64,000 nucleotides of DNA, taken from Paramacrobiotus metropolitanus (taxonomy: Eukaryota > Tardigrada > Eutardigrada > Parachela > Macrobiotidae). How positions within the stretch are numbered: position 1 is the first letter of the stretch; each line of letters opens with the position of its first letter. Shown piece by piece: positions 35,500-46,885 of this stretch. A model generated the notes under the pieces. That model was not told the DNA's origin, made no database searches, and saw nothing but the letters and a program-made list of their open reading frames with translations. Location of the stretch: NCBI RefSeq assembly GCF_019649055.1, contig NW_026570245.1, positions 434,001-498,000 on the forward strand. The letters are read 5' to 3'. A program made the translations under genes and the position numbers.

Positions 35500-37146
35500 T
35501 TATGGCGGCGTTGCTCCACTCCATGGGACATGAGATGGAACTGGCATGGGATAGGGCAAGGCTCCTTCGGGTGGTTCTATAACAAACAAAAGGTCATGTA
35601 TTGATAGCGCTGCACTTGTTGTCACCCTTGTTGACAACTGGGCTGCGGTACTCAGACAATCAATGCTTTAACTAGTGACGAGTGACGTACGCGCATTACG
35701 TGAACGGAGTTCATCTTGCAGAATACGAATCTGATTCTGATAATTGCGTGCCTCACGTTCCGCTTCTTCTCGCGCTTGTACTTCACGCAGCAGACGCTCT
35801 CTGGAAAAAAGCCTTTCAACTGAAGAAATGAGGAACAAAACGTCACGTATTTTGTTTATTACGAAAGCAGATTTTGGTTGTAAGCCAGCAAAATTTACCG
35901 TTCCTGCTTTTGGGCTAACTTCTCCTCTTTAACCGTCATTTTCATCTGCTGTATCTCGACGGTGTCCGGTTGGCGACGGCGCATGTACAACTCATGATTG
36001 CCCATTATTAATGCCAGAATCCGTTTGGAAATCTGATGTCGCAGTGTAATGTACACGACGTCGGCAATAGACTTATCATTGTTCTTTATGATAAGCTGCT
36101 TGTCGTTAAACGAAACGTTCCGTATTTCGTCCCATCCTAATTTGACTTTGGGATGCAAAGTATCTTGCTTCTCATACACGTATACCCCTTGGGCATGAAC
36201 ACCTAACCACAATTCGGCGCCGTGTTTGTTTTTGACCGGGAAATAACTGACCCCGTACATGTCCAAATTCTGTGCAATCCTCAGATATTCCAGCATGGCT
36301 TCTTCACGCGATAAATCCTTCAGTTCCGTCCACCATTTTTTGATTAAGTGTTCGTTGTCTTGCCCCGTTTTCACTTGATTTCGAGCATTTTGCGGCAGCA
36401 AGTGGTCACTCGCAAGATATCCTGTAGTTTTGCAAACTGAGCCAATACGTAATTCGTATTAATACTGTCGAATATTTATTGTCTTTTTTATCTCGTACCA
36501 GTTAGAATGTTAATTTATACGTTTTGTATCGTCTACCTGCCGGATGGGTCTCCTTATTGTAGTTGCCATATTTTGCTTGACAGGCGAATGACGCTAGGAG
36601 AATGCTAGTTTCCGGTGGACAGTACAATTGGTCATTGACGATCGAATGCTTGACTTGCAGATAAAACAATTTCAAAGTGGTGTCGGTTATAATGTCATTA
36701 ACATTTTCCGGGAAGAATTTGACGCGAAACATAAAGGGCAGCGAAGGTGTGAATTTATGATCTGTGATTCTTTTATTTAGCTTAATCCATGTAACATCCC
36801 CTTCGGTGTCGGTGTACTGCAGGCCAAAATACCAAATCTCGCGGAGACCAATCACTTTTGACACCTAAAAGTACCCGAAACATGCCGCCATATTGTACGA
36901 TGCATCCACATTGCGCGATCAATTTCCTCATGGAAAACCGGAACGTGGATTGATACGTAACTAACTAAAACTCATTTACTAGAAAAGTATCTTCGTTCCA
37001 ATTTGTATACGTACTCGTATTACTCATAACTGCCAAAAGTGTTGGTTAACCTGATCGAAAAGCTCTTTGCCGGTAACACTCTCCTTAACATCAAACTCCA
37101 TTTCTGCGTCGACGGTGGTAATACGGGCATTAAACAGTTTCGGCAT
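35500..37146 (-). CDS. ERM-family FERM protein lacking the actin-binding tail
   Basis: Exons 37146-37051, 36864-36537, 36421-35899, 35800-35700 and 35576-35500 close in phase to 374 residues. It begins [18 protein letters not shown] and carries [72 protein letters not shown] and [14 protein letters not shown]. This is a full three-lobe FERM domain close to moesin/ezrin/radixin; [10 protein letters not shown] and EIRNVSFND favour ERM over merlin. Such domains bind PIP2 and membrane-protein tails at the cell cortex. After about 40 residues of charged helix ([19 protein letters not shown]) the protein ends in a short Pro-rich tail ([18 protein letters not shown]). The long coiled coil and C-terminal F-actin-binding domain (family total about 570-580 residues) are absent. 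Either this is a tail-less paralogue or tail exons are spliced in from a place not recognised. Confidence 0.88.
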
Positions 37147-38090
37147 TTTGTCTTTGTAAAAAAATAACTCAAACCAAAATCAACAAGAAGGTAGGATGCC
37201 GTTGGTCAGGGAAAATGAAAGCAGAATTAACGGGGAAAAATCTGAATCCTCTATCTAATAAGTGTTAGTCGAATTTCGTATTTCGTTGCCGTTAGTTTGT
37301 ATCGATTCGAGTGATGGTAACAGTACAATTTTGACTTTCTTCTTAATTGATCCTTAAAGTCGAAAACAAACACAGTGTCAGCAGTAACGATAACCACGCA
37401 GCATGATAACGATATCCACACAAAATGCAGATAGCATTATTGCTATTGTACTCGTATTAGTCGCATATATACTTATACTTACAGATAACGGCATCTCATA
37501 TTTGCTAGACTTAACAATGGCAATTTCCTTCCAGTGAGGGCTTAAAAACTGCATCGCGCAATCACTAGACTACTCGAAAATCAGGTTGACCTTTTTCCTT
37601 TCTGTTGTTTCGGCATAATAATAACGCTTTTGAGACTCGTCAGCTCTTAGCACGATGTCCGAGCGTTACAGGATAAAATGCCAATTAGTAATATTCAAAG
37701 CGTTTAAAAATTTTATTATTTACATGACAGATCTAATGTATAATAGTGCAGTTCGAAATTTAAATACCAAGAGTGTTAATATGTATACCAGCGAAGTAAC
37801 TGATCCTTATCGATTTTACAATTTAAACATGTTTTTGAACTTCTGAGAATTATACTGTACTCTAGTCAGCGTAGTGTCAGCATTAATTTTTGGAAAGTAA
37901 CGCAACGCGGCCAATTACTACATAACAAACTAACACTAGAGTAGCTGTAAGGCTTGCAGCTGTAGATAACTCTTATGAAAGAGCCTGGATATCACACTTC
38001 TGCGAGTTGCGACAACGACGTCCTCTTCTTTCGATGTGCATCGTTTAATGTTTTGGATAGCAAAACAGAAACAAATTACCATTAGTTAAA
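37147..38090. other. Divergent intergenic region
   Basis: About 0.94 kb between the ERM gene start (minus) and the gustatory-like receptor start (plus), so it should hold both promoters. No coding sequence recognised; a canonical TATA element cannot be assigned with confidence. Confidence 0.4.
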
Positions 38091-39667
38091 ATGCAGACGA
38101 AACTAAAGCGTGGCTTTATAGCTTACCGTGTCGCTCCTTTTTTGTTCGTGTTAAAATGTTTTGGTTACGGATGCTTGTCAAAACGGCCACACCCTGCAGC
38201 GGAAAACACAAAATGCAAAGTCCCAAATTTCATACTGTTTCTTATGCGCACCGTCCATTTGTGTTGGGTGGGACTTCTATTGTCCTCCATGATCCTTATG
38301 TACGGGTACCGCTTATACGGCGCAGTCGTCACTGGATTACCGGCAAACGACAATGGTTCGGGAATTGACATCAGCGCCGCCAGTGTCGTTTTAATGGGTA
38401 CGCGCGTCTTAAAGTACATCGTTGTTGCGGTGGGTACAATCTACTTTATGTTGATATACGACAAACTGGTGGAGATGATCACCCAACTGGATGAGCAGCT
38501 TAAGGGCAACCTCACTAGAAAGGAAACAATTGCGCTAACGCTCTGCTTCGTGACCTTATCAGTAATAAGCATTTCATGGCATGGTGCCCGTACATTTAGC
38601 GATCTGCAAGGATCGGAATCCTTCTTTATGGCAAATAAAGCTCTCTATGCTGATCTGGGATTAACTAAATACCCGGTCATTTGTCGAATTCTGAGTTGGT
38701 GCATGCAAATAACCAGCAATTTTAATGGTTTGAGCAATTTCTTGTCTGAAACTGTTGTATTCGAAATTTGCATAGCCAGTGGTGTACTTTTCGGGAAATA
38801 CGCTAAGAAAGTGCTGAAGGATAAACCCAGTGCTATGGTTGAAATGTGCATGGATAGTTTGGTTGATCATTTTCGGCTGAGTGAGCAGGTGCGGGATTTG
38901 GATGCCAGCCTGTCGTGGATAACGTTTCTGCTGTACTCATACCATGTCCTTTCCATTCTGCGAAGTATAGACGCTATCAAACAAGGAACGAAAGTCAGTG
39001 CGGCGCAAATTGTATTGCTGGAAGGAATCTTCTGGTTGTCATTGATGACCTTTCGGTTTTTGTTCGTCAACGAAAAGGTAAGGCAGTCGCCAATGTTTCG
39101 AAGCAGCATGCACGAGCATGTGATTGTTAGTTGCATTGCGAGAAAATTTGTAATTGTTTCAGTAGTCTGTTTTGTATATATATGTCTTGTTACCTTTGCT
39201 GGCAAACGGCAGCTGCATTCAGTTCGGTTAGTATTTCGCTGCAAGTGTGATAGGGTGAGAGTCTCATGGCAAACCCTTAGCACGTACCTCGTGAATGTTG
39301 CTTTAAAGGCTCAGAAAATCCTTCCACGCATTGAACAAGCTCTACATCGTAACTGGTTAAGCAGTAAAGACGACAAACTAGATGTATACTTTCATCTGAG
39401 CCGTTTGCGATCTGCACACCTTGGATTTACCGTTGGAAGCGTTTTTCCAATCAACCGGACATTTATTGTGACGGTGGGAGCGTGTTACGGTCTTAAAATC
39501 AACAGGTAGTAACCAGCTAATAATCTGTTTTGGCTACGCAGATAATTACTGGAGTTCTGACATATGCGACGGTCATCCTGGAGATGGGCGACAAGCAGCT
39601 TTCTGCATCCGACATGCAGGGGATACGATTGACAATCGAAGAAGTTATGAATAAGTCTGCTTACTGA
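38091..39667 (+). CDS. Gustatory-receptor-like seven-transmembrane chemoreceptor
   Basis: Three exons, 38091-39077, 39213-39473 and 39542-39667, give 457 residues, the usual size for arthropod-type gustatory receptors. Hydrophobic segments correspond to seven helices; the N-terminus is short and the C-terminus carries the family-like block LDVYFHLSRLRSAHLGFTVG, FPINRTFIVT|IITGVLTYATVI. Gustatory receptors are ligand-gated cation channels with an intracellular N-terminus (family knowledge), here presumably sensory. The 135-bp segment 39078-39212 has a good donor (AAG|GTAAGG) and acceptor (GGCAG) but is itself open and in frame, so a retained-intron form with 45 extra residues is possible. The second donor ACG|GTGGGA was chosen because it restores TM7. 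Assignment rests on topology and the C-terminal block, since these receptors diverge fast. Confidence 0.75.
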
Positions 39668-39978
39668 TCCCTTTTAAAAGTTAATTTAAAGCTTTCGTGA
39701 GGACACCGCTTTCCCGCTTAAATTTACTGGCATTTTGCAAAACCTTTGAAGGTATATGCATTCGTAATCAAACTTTTTCAAAGTTGCGCCGCATTTCGCT
39801 CAACATCCTGATATATTCGTATTATTGTGCTTATCAAGTTTCCATGTCCACCTTGACCTAACGGTTCTGACTAGAAAGTGCACCACTGTAGCTGATCGGT
39901 TTACAGCATATTCGAAAATCACAGCATATTCGAAAATCGGGAATGTACAGAAACAAATTGCTTTAAATTTGAAGACGC
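39668..39978. other. Short intergenic spacer with 18-bp tandem duplication
   Basis: A convergent spacer of 311 bp between the gustatory-like receptor and the DUF6623-like gene. The only notable item is a perfect tandem pair of acagcatattcgaaaatc at 39903-39938. Confidence 0.7.
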
Positions 39979-40401
39979 TTACACAAAGTAATATTGCGCC
40001 GATGCAGCATGAAAAGTAATTGTTTTACTGTCATGAAATCTAACGGAAACGGATACATTCAGTCCATAATTGATAACCTGGTGTACAGACCATGTGTACA
40101 CGGTGCCGGTTTTAATAGACATGGAATCATGAGCACCAATTTTGGTTGGGCCATCCCACAAATCCACACCTAAGATCGTGGCCCCGTCCAGCAGATAATG
40201 AAGCGTGACACTTTCCACATACGGGCAGCGCCCATCCCGACGTGTCGGTACAGGAATGGGAGCGTGGAAGGAATGGTCGGGTTGACCTGCGTTGGCCAAA
40301 CGAAATCGGGTGCCCCATCCGTAGGCACGGACTTCGAAATGACTCTGGTTCTCGGCTACGAATCCGGTGCCATGAATGTTATCCACGTTTATATGGGACA
40401 T
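39979..40401 (-). CDS. Intronless DUF6623-like protein
   Basis: A single-exon 140-residue protein without signal peptide or membrane segment. Starting MSHINVDNIHGTGFVAENQ, it has the pattern YGWGTRFR, HAPIPVPT, ESVTLHYLL, VDLWDGPTKIGAH and GLNVSVSVRF. This order (HG near the start, GxGT, FHxPIPxP, then a V..VDG-type strand and a late G-x-S-V-x-F strand) resembles DUF6623, a small beta-rich family of unknown function that I know mainly from bacteria and fungi. The match is by eye and not database-confirmed. The absence of introns among intron-rich neighbours would fit horizontal transfer or retrocopying, but a small ancestral intronless gene is equally possible. The frame stays open a few codons upstream of the chosen ATG. 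Confidence 0.6.
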   Translation of the reverse strand: MSHINVDNIHGTGFVAENQSHFEVRAYGWGTRFRLANAGQPDHSFHAPIPVPTRRDGRCPYVESVTLHYLLDGATILGVDLWDGPTKIGAHDSMSIKTGTVYTWSVHQVINYGLNVSVSVRFHDSKTITFHAASAQYYFV

Positions 40402-41167
40402 CGTGGTGCAAGGGTTCCGATAGTCGTGAACTTGCAGTAGCCGTCAATGAACCAATCAAGTTAGATCACTCAAATAAGGCTCTAGTGTAGATGCTCAACA
40501 AATAAAAATGTTTAATCAAAGGCGTCTGTGAATGCATGCCAGCCGCCGAGTGAACATCGTATTATCTGATACTGCAAATCGCACAAAATGTGGACCAAAT
40601 ATGTGCACCGATGTTTTGAATGCACCGTTTGCGCAAAGATTACCGCGTAGGTGATATCACATTAATTATCTTTAATCATGCACTTTATCTGGATTAATGC
40701 AATGCCGATTGCCGGACAGCGCTGGCATGAAGTCCGAACGTCAGAAGCGTCGCAACATTATTAGTCCCAGTGTTACTTCATTTGTTTTACTACGCGTACT
40801 TGCTAAAATGCGTGCTTTGATGCAAATTTAGTGCGACTGCTCGTATCACAATCTTTTTTCTCCGTAAACCATCTGAAGAAGTGAACATTTTATATACCGC
40901 ACGTAGAAAATACTGAGGATTGCAAATTTGCAGCGCTTCTCGGAAAGTAGGCGCCCCAACATGCTGACGGTAATTTCGAAGTTCAATAGCACATCAAAAC
41001 AAATAAAATTTAAAAGCAAGTAAACTGCCACCGGCTACGAAATATATCAGTAATTATTCCGGTTTCTGTGGAAGAAACAGACACAAAAAGAATACACGGA
41101 TTCATGGTGGAAGGGATTCCCAATATGTCATCTTCGGTCAGCTAGCTGATGCTGCGCTGTCTGCGGT
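40402..41167. other. Intergenic, nothing recognised
   Basis: About 0.77 kb upstream of the DUF6623-like gene and downstream of the SLC17 remnant, AT-rich with only short unsupported frames. Confidence 0.4.
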
Positions 41168-41640
41168 TTATTCTATATCCAGGGCTGCAGCTAGTTCTCC
41201 CGAGGCGCAATAAGCGTAGAAGACACCGTCGGGTGAAAATGCCGGCCGTGACGTGCCCATGGAAGATGGAAGACAATGGACTACTGAACCAGATTGTGGC
41301 AGGGTACGCACCAGGTAGGGACCGGTACCGAAGATTCCCGGCACAGCGCCGATAGTATTGGTAATTCCCATGAGAATGCCGGCGTATTGTGGGGTAATGT
41401 CAATATGGTTGATGGCGAAGGAGGCCATGGAAAGACCAGCAGAACCGCGGCGCAGATCAGCAGGGTCACCGTGGCTGCCAATTTGCAATCGAAAGGGTCA
41501 CCATAATCAAACAGCCGGCGGCAGACGATTGGCTGAGTAGATGGTAAGCGCGTCGGGCGGTGGTGGTGCTAACAATAAGGGTGAACGAAGTTATGAGCTT
41601 GTTAGCCACGACGCCCGAACAGATATAACATTTAAATCAT
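41168..41640 (-). pseudogene. Remnant of an SLC17-type (sialin/phosphate) transporter
   Basis: Read on the minus strand, three pieces in different frames match the C-terminal half of an MFS anion transporter of the SLC17 family. GVVANKLITS and STTTARRAYHLL are in one frame, VTLLICAAVLLV in a second, and MASFAINHIDITPQYAGILMGITNTIGAVPGIFG in a third. The last piece is the family's conserved NHxDIxPxYAxILMGI..T motif, continued by GVFYAYCASGEL. At least two frame changes occur without splice sites. Part of the middle (TM7-8) appears deleted, since the piece before it, near 41640-41730, reads DIPYMSIINKLP. The stop TAA follows ALDIE. It is therefore a broken copy, unless sequencing errors mimic the shifts. 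Confidence 0.6.
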
Positions 41641-42337
41641 ATTTTTCTCATAATTAATTCCGCCGCCTTTGGACCCGATCCGATCGCCTTCCCACCTGGT
41701 AGCTTGTTGATAATCGACATGTACGGAATATCCCGATTAACCGAACTCTTCAGTGGACGTGGGCTTTTGGTCGATTCTGTCGCACTGGAACTGCGCTTCG
41801 GACTCTGCAGATCGGCCGTGACGGAGTGGAGGGCAGTAAGATCTGTGGCTCCCGTGTGGTATTTAAGCATGCACAGTCCCAGAATTTTGTGGTGGCAAAA
41901 AGGTCAATACGTCGGCGCTTCCGTTGATAAAATGTTTCCATAATAACAATCGGCGGGTTCAGAGTTATCCAACGGCAGTTGTCCAGTAAGTTCTAAATTT
42001 AAGTACCAACTAAAATGTTAAAATAATAAAACCAAATCAATTGTTATTTGTAGGGGCGCTCAGAAAGATGTCGCAGTCTACCGTACGAGGGAAGAGTTTC
42101 GTACACGACAGTACTGTAAACTAGCGCATAAACTAGTTCAGGGCCCAGGAAGTGTGTAGTTTTTCTGGTGGAAAAGTTGGAAAACTTTCTTTTTCAGTTT
42201 TCACTTTTGAATTGTATTTTTAATTTTTTGTGTGTTTCGAACTTTGGCTTTTGACTCTTCGAATTTGCCACTATCCCGTTAGATTTATTATTTCAGCGGA
42301 TCTTGTGAAATTGTTTTGTTTCGGACGTTTGTAAACA
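41641..42337. other. Upstream of COMMD4; possible further transporter debris
   Basis: The minus strand at about 41640-41870 stays open and includes IPYMSIINKLP preceded by a polar, Ser/Lys-rich stretch. It may be the central loop of the SLC17 remnant. The part next to 42337 should contain the COMMD4 promoter and 5' leader; no element can be assigned firmly. Confidence 0.4.
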
Positions 42338-44452
42338 ATGGTACGTGCGTACTGCGTATGCAGTGAGAAGCGTTTGGCTTGGGCCTCTGGCGTCTGGCGT
42401 CTCATAATTTATTAACATTTATTACTTATTTCTTATAACATTATCTTTAATTAAAAATTACATTACAATAACTTTGGATTTGGCTGACACTCAAAATCCC
42501 AAGTTTCTAATGTGGAGTAAGTGATTAAGGCTGCAGTTCTGTAAGTCAGTAGGAGCTTACTGTTATGATGTTGTGATTGTTGACAATGTTGTCTCTTGTT
42601 ATGTTGACACTTGACAGTGTTACACTGTTAACTGTTATCATTATTTGTTTCGAGTTCGCTGTTTTTTTTGTGTATTTGTTAATTCAGGAACTAAAGATCT
42701 TCACAAAGTAAGTCAAAGGCTACCGGACATGCAGACTTATATTTCAAAAAATTCTACAAAACCGACTACAGTCACTATACCGTGTCTGTGTTCCTTGAGT
42801 TTGATCATTCTTCTGCTTGTTTCCTAATTTATTGCCATACCAGGCTTCCCCTCTTGTAGCGTTTTTGACATTTTAATTTGGTTGAATGTTTGATTTTGAT
42901 AATTATAATAATCCTCTCGTGCCCAGACAGAAGACTTTTCGATTTCTGTTCGTTTCCTAAGTTCGGTAATTAACCGTGCACCGAACAAAAACGGAATTTT
43001 TTAATTCGCTGTTGTTTTCTTCTTTTACAGAAATTCCGGTTTTGCGGAGATCTTGATTGCCCGGACTGGGCTCTGGCGGCGATTTCTCTGTTAACGAAAT
43101 TGGTAAGTATGTCGTGTGAAGAATGGTATTGTATTTTAAATTGTTGTATTTTAAAATGTATTTTAAATTTAAATTGTATTTTAAATGTATTATTTTATTA
43201 CGGTTGGTTGTATTTTAAATTTTTGATTAACGTTTTAGTGGAATTTCTGTCTACTACACTTTTCATTTATATGTAATACTTTCGTTGGGTTTTTTAAGAA
43301 TTTATAGAAGCCATTCAGTCTGCAAAATCCTTTGTATGCGATAATTTTAAGCTGCGTTATGCGTTTTTTTAAAAATTTGTTTTGCGTAGCTCATATTTAA
43401 TTGTAAGTTAAGTTCCACTAAGGAATAAATTTAAATCTGGCATTATTGCACTGCTTCATTGTGATGTGTGTAGACATCCATCAAAATGCGGCAGCTCGCG
43501 CAGGAGGTAGCGAAAACTCTGCTGGAGATGTCGGAAGCGGTAAATATTTTTATCACTGGAGTTGTGTAGTCTGGATTTGATGGCTTTCTTTATAGTCCGA
43601 AGCCGCTGGGAAAATTTGTCAAGATGCTAAATTATGTGAGAATTGTTGACAGTTTTTGGCTTAAATGAACATGTGCAAACTTTCTTCATTTCTGGCAGCA
43701 TTGGAAGACAGCAAAATCGTTATCGCTGCTGTGGAATTCTTCTTATCCAGTGCTGTCAAGTATAATGTCAGCGCAGAAGTCTTTTCGAACGAGCTGCAGC
43801 AACTGGGATTTCCAAAAGGTAAAACGGACAGGATGGTAAATAAATTTCCCGTTCTTGTGACAGCGATAAAGTTGATAATTTTTTTGTCTTTCAACAGAAC
43901 ATGCGGCAAGCTTGAGCAAAGTTTACCAGTCGACGCCGCAATTTGCCCAAGTTTTTCTGCAGGGCGGTTTTCGAAGTAAGTTGAGTACAAAATAATAATG
44001 CTGGAGATTTATCAGGGGCGGCCTGAAATGTTGTCTGCAGTTTCCAGATTGACCGAGTTAAAGTGGAGACCGGAAATGAATCTTCGCTCTCCGTCCGAAC
44101 AAGAGGCCACCGATTTCCGAATCGCGGTATCCATGAAGCTAGAGAAGGACGGGCATCTACGGTCTCATGTGTTTAGCATGAGTTTGGAAAAGATGCTCAT
44201 TTTAAAGCACGGTATGTGACTGAGGAAAAATATACTCCAGTATGCAAAAATTTATTCGTATGTAACTGCGCCTGACACGACCGTTTTATGGTTAGTTTCA
44301 TTATGTTATGCGTGAAAAGAAATTAAAAAATCAGGAATTAGTAAGAATAGTTCCTTCTTTTGGCCGGATAAGTTAACAGTACTTCTGGTTTTGCAGAAAT
44401 ATCGGAAATTTTGCATATTATGGATTCATTGCCAAAGGTCCCGTCAGTGTGA
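42338..44452 (+). CDS. COMMD4: COMM domain-containing protein 4
   Basis: Member of the COMMD family that forms the Commander complex with CCC and retriever, acting in endosomal recycling, and that has been linked to cullin and NF-kB control (family knowledge). Eight exons: 42338-42340, 43031-43102, 43474-43539, 43596-43635, 43699-43818, 43898-43975, 44041-44211 and 44397-44452; 201 residues against about 199 in human. The N-terminus reads [20 protein letters not shown], and [26 protein letters not shown] match COMMD4. The C-terminal COMM domain spans [12 protein letters not shown] to [13 protein letters not shown] and [15 protein letters not shown]. Exon 1 contributes only the ATG, directly followed by gtacgtg; all phases close. 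Intron 1 is 690 bp and T-rich. Confidence 0.93.
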
Positions 44453-45001
44453 AGTGTAAACAGTTCCTGCACAGAAAATTTTTTGTATTTTGATGCTGTG
44501 ATTTCTGCAATTAACATTTTATTGGTTAATTTTGCATTTGTTGCCCTTTCATGTCTATTTAACATAGTTATTAGTTTAATGATTTTTCGCTCATGCTGAA
44601 TGCCGAACTGAAAGAAAATCGTGTATAAAGTTGAAATTTGTAAACTTGCCGATTAAGTACGATTACACTGTACGCGTTAATATGTAATTTTCCCCGTAAT
44701 TAACGGAAATATCTGCGACAGCACTCCGTTTAAGGGATGACAGATGAACAAGAGTGTGCACGATTACAGCATGATAAATCTGATGTCTGAACAACAAAAA
44801 ACAGCTTTCATAATTCGTAGTTTATGCACACAACATCCGCACCAAATTCCAATAAGAACTTACAAAAGAGCACAACTTCCACACCCCACATTAAAACATT
44901 CAGATACACAACACCATCATTCCAAACACCCGTCGAAGGCTCGCAGCGAGCCAGTCATAATACAAATCAGTAAAAGAACAAACTTTTAAGAACGACATCA
45001 A
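44453..45001. other. Convergent spacer between COMMD4 and Tim8
   Basis: About 550 bp where a plus- and a minus-strand gene converge; it should contain both 3' UTRs. No coding signal recognised. Confidence 0.4.
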
Positions 45002-45268
45002 TCAGGTATGAGATGCCAAATTCTTCTGCAGTCTGTTGACCAAAAACATGGAGGCATCAATAAAACGCTCGACGCAGTTACTCAGGCAGACCTCCGTCTT
45101 GCCGTCCAGCTTAGAGGACGGCTTATCCCCGATACACCGATCCCAGCACATATCCGTCAGTTTATGCGCCGAACTCTGCAGCTGCGCTTTCTGCTGCTGC
45201 ACCTGGATGAAATCCTGCAGATCCGAGTCCATTACCGCTGCCAAATCCTCCGATCCGTCAAACGACAT
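45002..45268 (-). CDS. Tim8: Mitochondrial inner-membrane import chaperone Tim8
   Basis: An 88-residue small Tim of the mitochondrial intermembrane space, which with Tim13 escorts hydrophobic precursors toward TIM22/TIM23 (family knowledge). MSFDGSEDLAAVMDSDLQDF leads to the twin CX3C motifs CWDRC and CLSNC. Diagnostic features are the Tim8-type LTDMCWDRC, CVERFIDASMFLVNRLQ and the spacing between the motifs. There is no presequence, as expected. The frame is open 47 codons further upstream, but that extension is hydrophobic and unlike any Tim protein, so the start was placed at the methionine giving the family's usual length. Apparently a single coding exon. Confidence 0.93.
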   Translation of the reverse strand: MSFDGSEDLAAVMDSDLQDFIQVQQQKAQLQSSAHKLTDMCWDRCIGDKPSSKLDGKTEVCLSNCVERFIDASMFLVNRLQKNLASHT

Positions 45269-46885
45269 TCTCACGCGATTCAATCTAAACAATAAAAAAA
45301 GAAACATGTAGAATAGCATTTGCCACAGTCGGATAAATTTACTATATGAATAAGTGTAAAACGTAAAAATGACGAAAAACCGAAATTTACGGCCCCTGAG
45401 TTGCATCATCTAAGTTACTAACGATAAGTACTACGCAAACAGCAGAGCTTCGGCTTTCTGTAAAACCCTCCAATAGTAAATCATTTACAGTATCTGCAAT
45501 CAATCAAAGCAAGGGTTTTAAATTTCGACAGGGTAACGCCGTTTACGGATATTTCCAATGCGAAAAGCCCTCATCCCTGAATCTACTTCCCTTGAAGCTG
45601 CCCCAAAACGGGCCAAAGCACCACCACTGCAAGCCTATGCGTGCTGCCTAGTGCTCACCGATGAACAGACGCACGAGCCGAAAACTACGCAAGACTTCAG
45701 GGATCTCTCAATCTTGAAATTGTATTAGACGTATGAGTTTACGGAAATCAAAGCGAAAAACCGGAAACAAACTGCGAACGGAAGGTGATTGGAATATGTC
45801 AATATGGTACCAGTGCGTAATGCATCGCGAAACCGGAATCAATGTTCCCCAATTACTTACCGCGCGAGTATCTGTGGACTTACGGGTGCTTAACTCCGAT
45901 TTTTCCGATAAATAAGAAGTCGCAGAAATATTCCTGATTTTGTTAAAAACCCAGAAGCATAAATGTACTAGTAAACACAAAGGAAGATCCGTCTCACCCA
46001 GGAGAGATCAATCTGCCGGGAAGATACAGAAACTGTGGAAAATTAAACTGGAAGCGGCAGGAAGCCTGTCACTGGTGCAAATAACCGTGCAATTAGAATC
46101 AGGAAATGTTCTTATGAATAATAATGTTGGTAACGTAACCGTCCACATGGCGCACAGTCATGTCATTATTTTTATTATTTTACCGTATTAAATAAGTTAA
46201 ACCACTGTACAGAGTACATACATGATTTTTTTCCAAATGTGTTTGTTTTCGTTTTTTCGTTAATACAATATGCTTTATACACAACATAAATAATTCATAA
46301 TAATATGCATTATAACGTCTTATAAACATCATTCAACGAGCAAATGCGACATCTCCCTTGGCAAGTAGTGGGAACACTGCGCCATCGATGGCTGATTTAC
46401 TGCACATTAGGGTGATTAGGATCATTTGACCAATTAACGGGGGTAAAAAAATGGAATCAAGCAGTTAGTACACAAGTGCTGCGATGGAGCCATCGAAAAC
46501 AATGTATCATGCAAGAATGCTACCAAATAAAAATATCGGACATGTGCTTGTATTAGTTGTATACCATCAGTAAAGAGCAAAAAATTGCGAAAGAAAGTAA
46601 ACAGTAAATAAAGTAAACAGAGAAATAAGGTAAACAGAATACGGCAAAATTTAAGTTTCAGAATAATCGGTCATTTACATTTTACAAAGCCAAATTTTGG
46701 AAGCCATATTGCTGTAGTTTCGCGCAGCAAGCTATGCAGATACACGAGTACGTTAGTACAATATATCTATATGACAATTAAACGCTGCACTCCATCAAAA
46801 CAACCGACGCAGTGCTTTCAGCGGATTGTGAGCATCGCCAAGTTTGGTTTAATTGTGACCAAATACAATATTTACCAACATTTCG
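45269..46885. other. 1.6 kb region without recognised gene
   Basis: It lies upstream of Tim8 and downstream of the F-box gene (both minus strand). A plus-strand frame starting MRKALIPESTSLEAAPKRAK near 45558 (56 codons) has no homology or splice support. A patch of aaagtaaacag-like repeats occurs around 46590-46640. No gene called. Confidence 0.4.

Noticed and set aside
35500-37146. Merlin (NF2) identity
   Set aside because: [19 protein letters not shown] and the MPKxxxxRxTTxDAExEF start are ERM-like.
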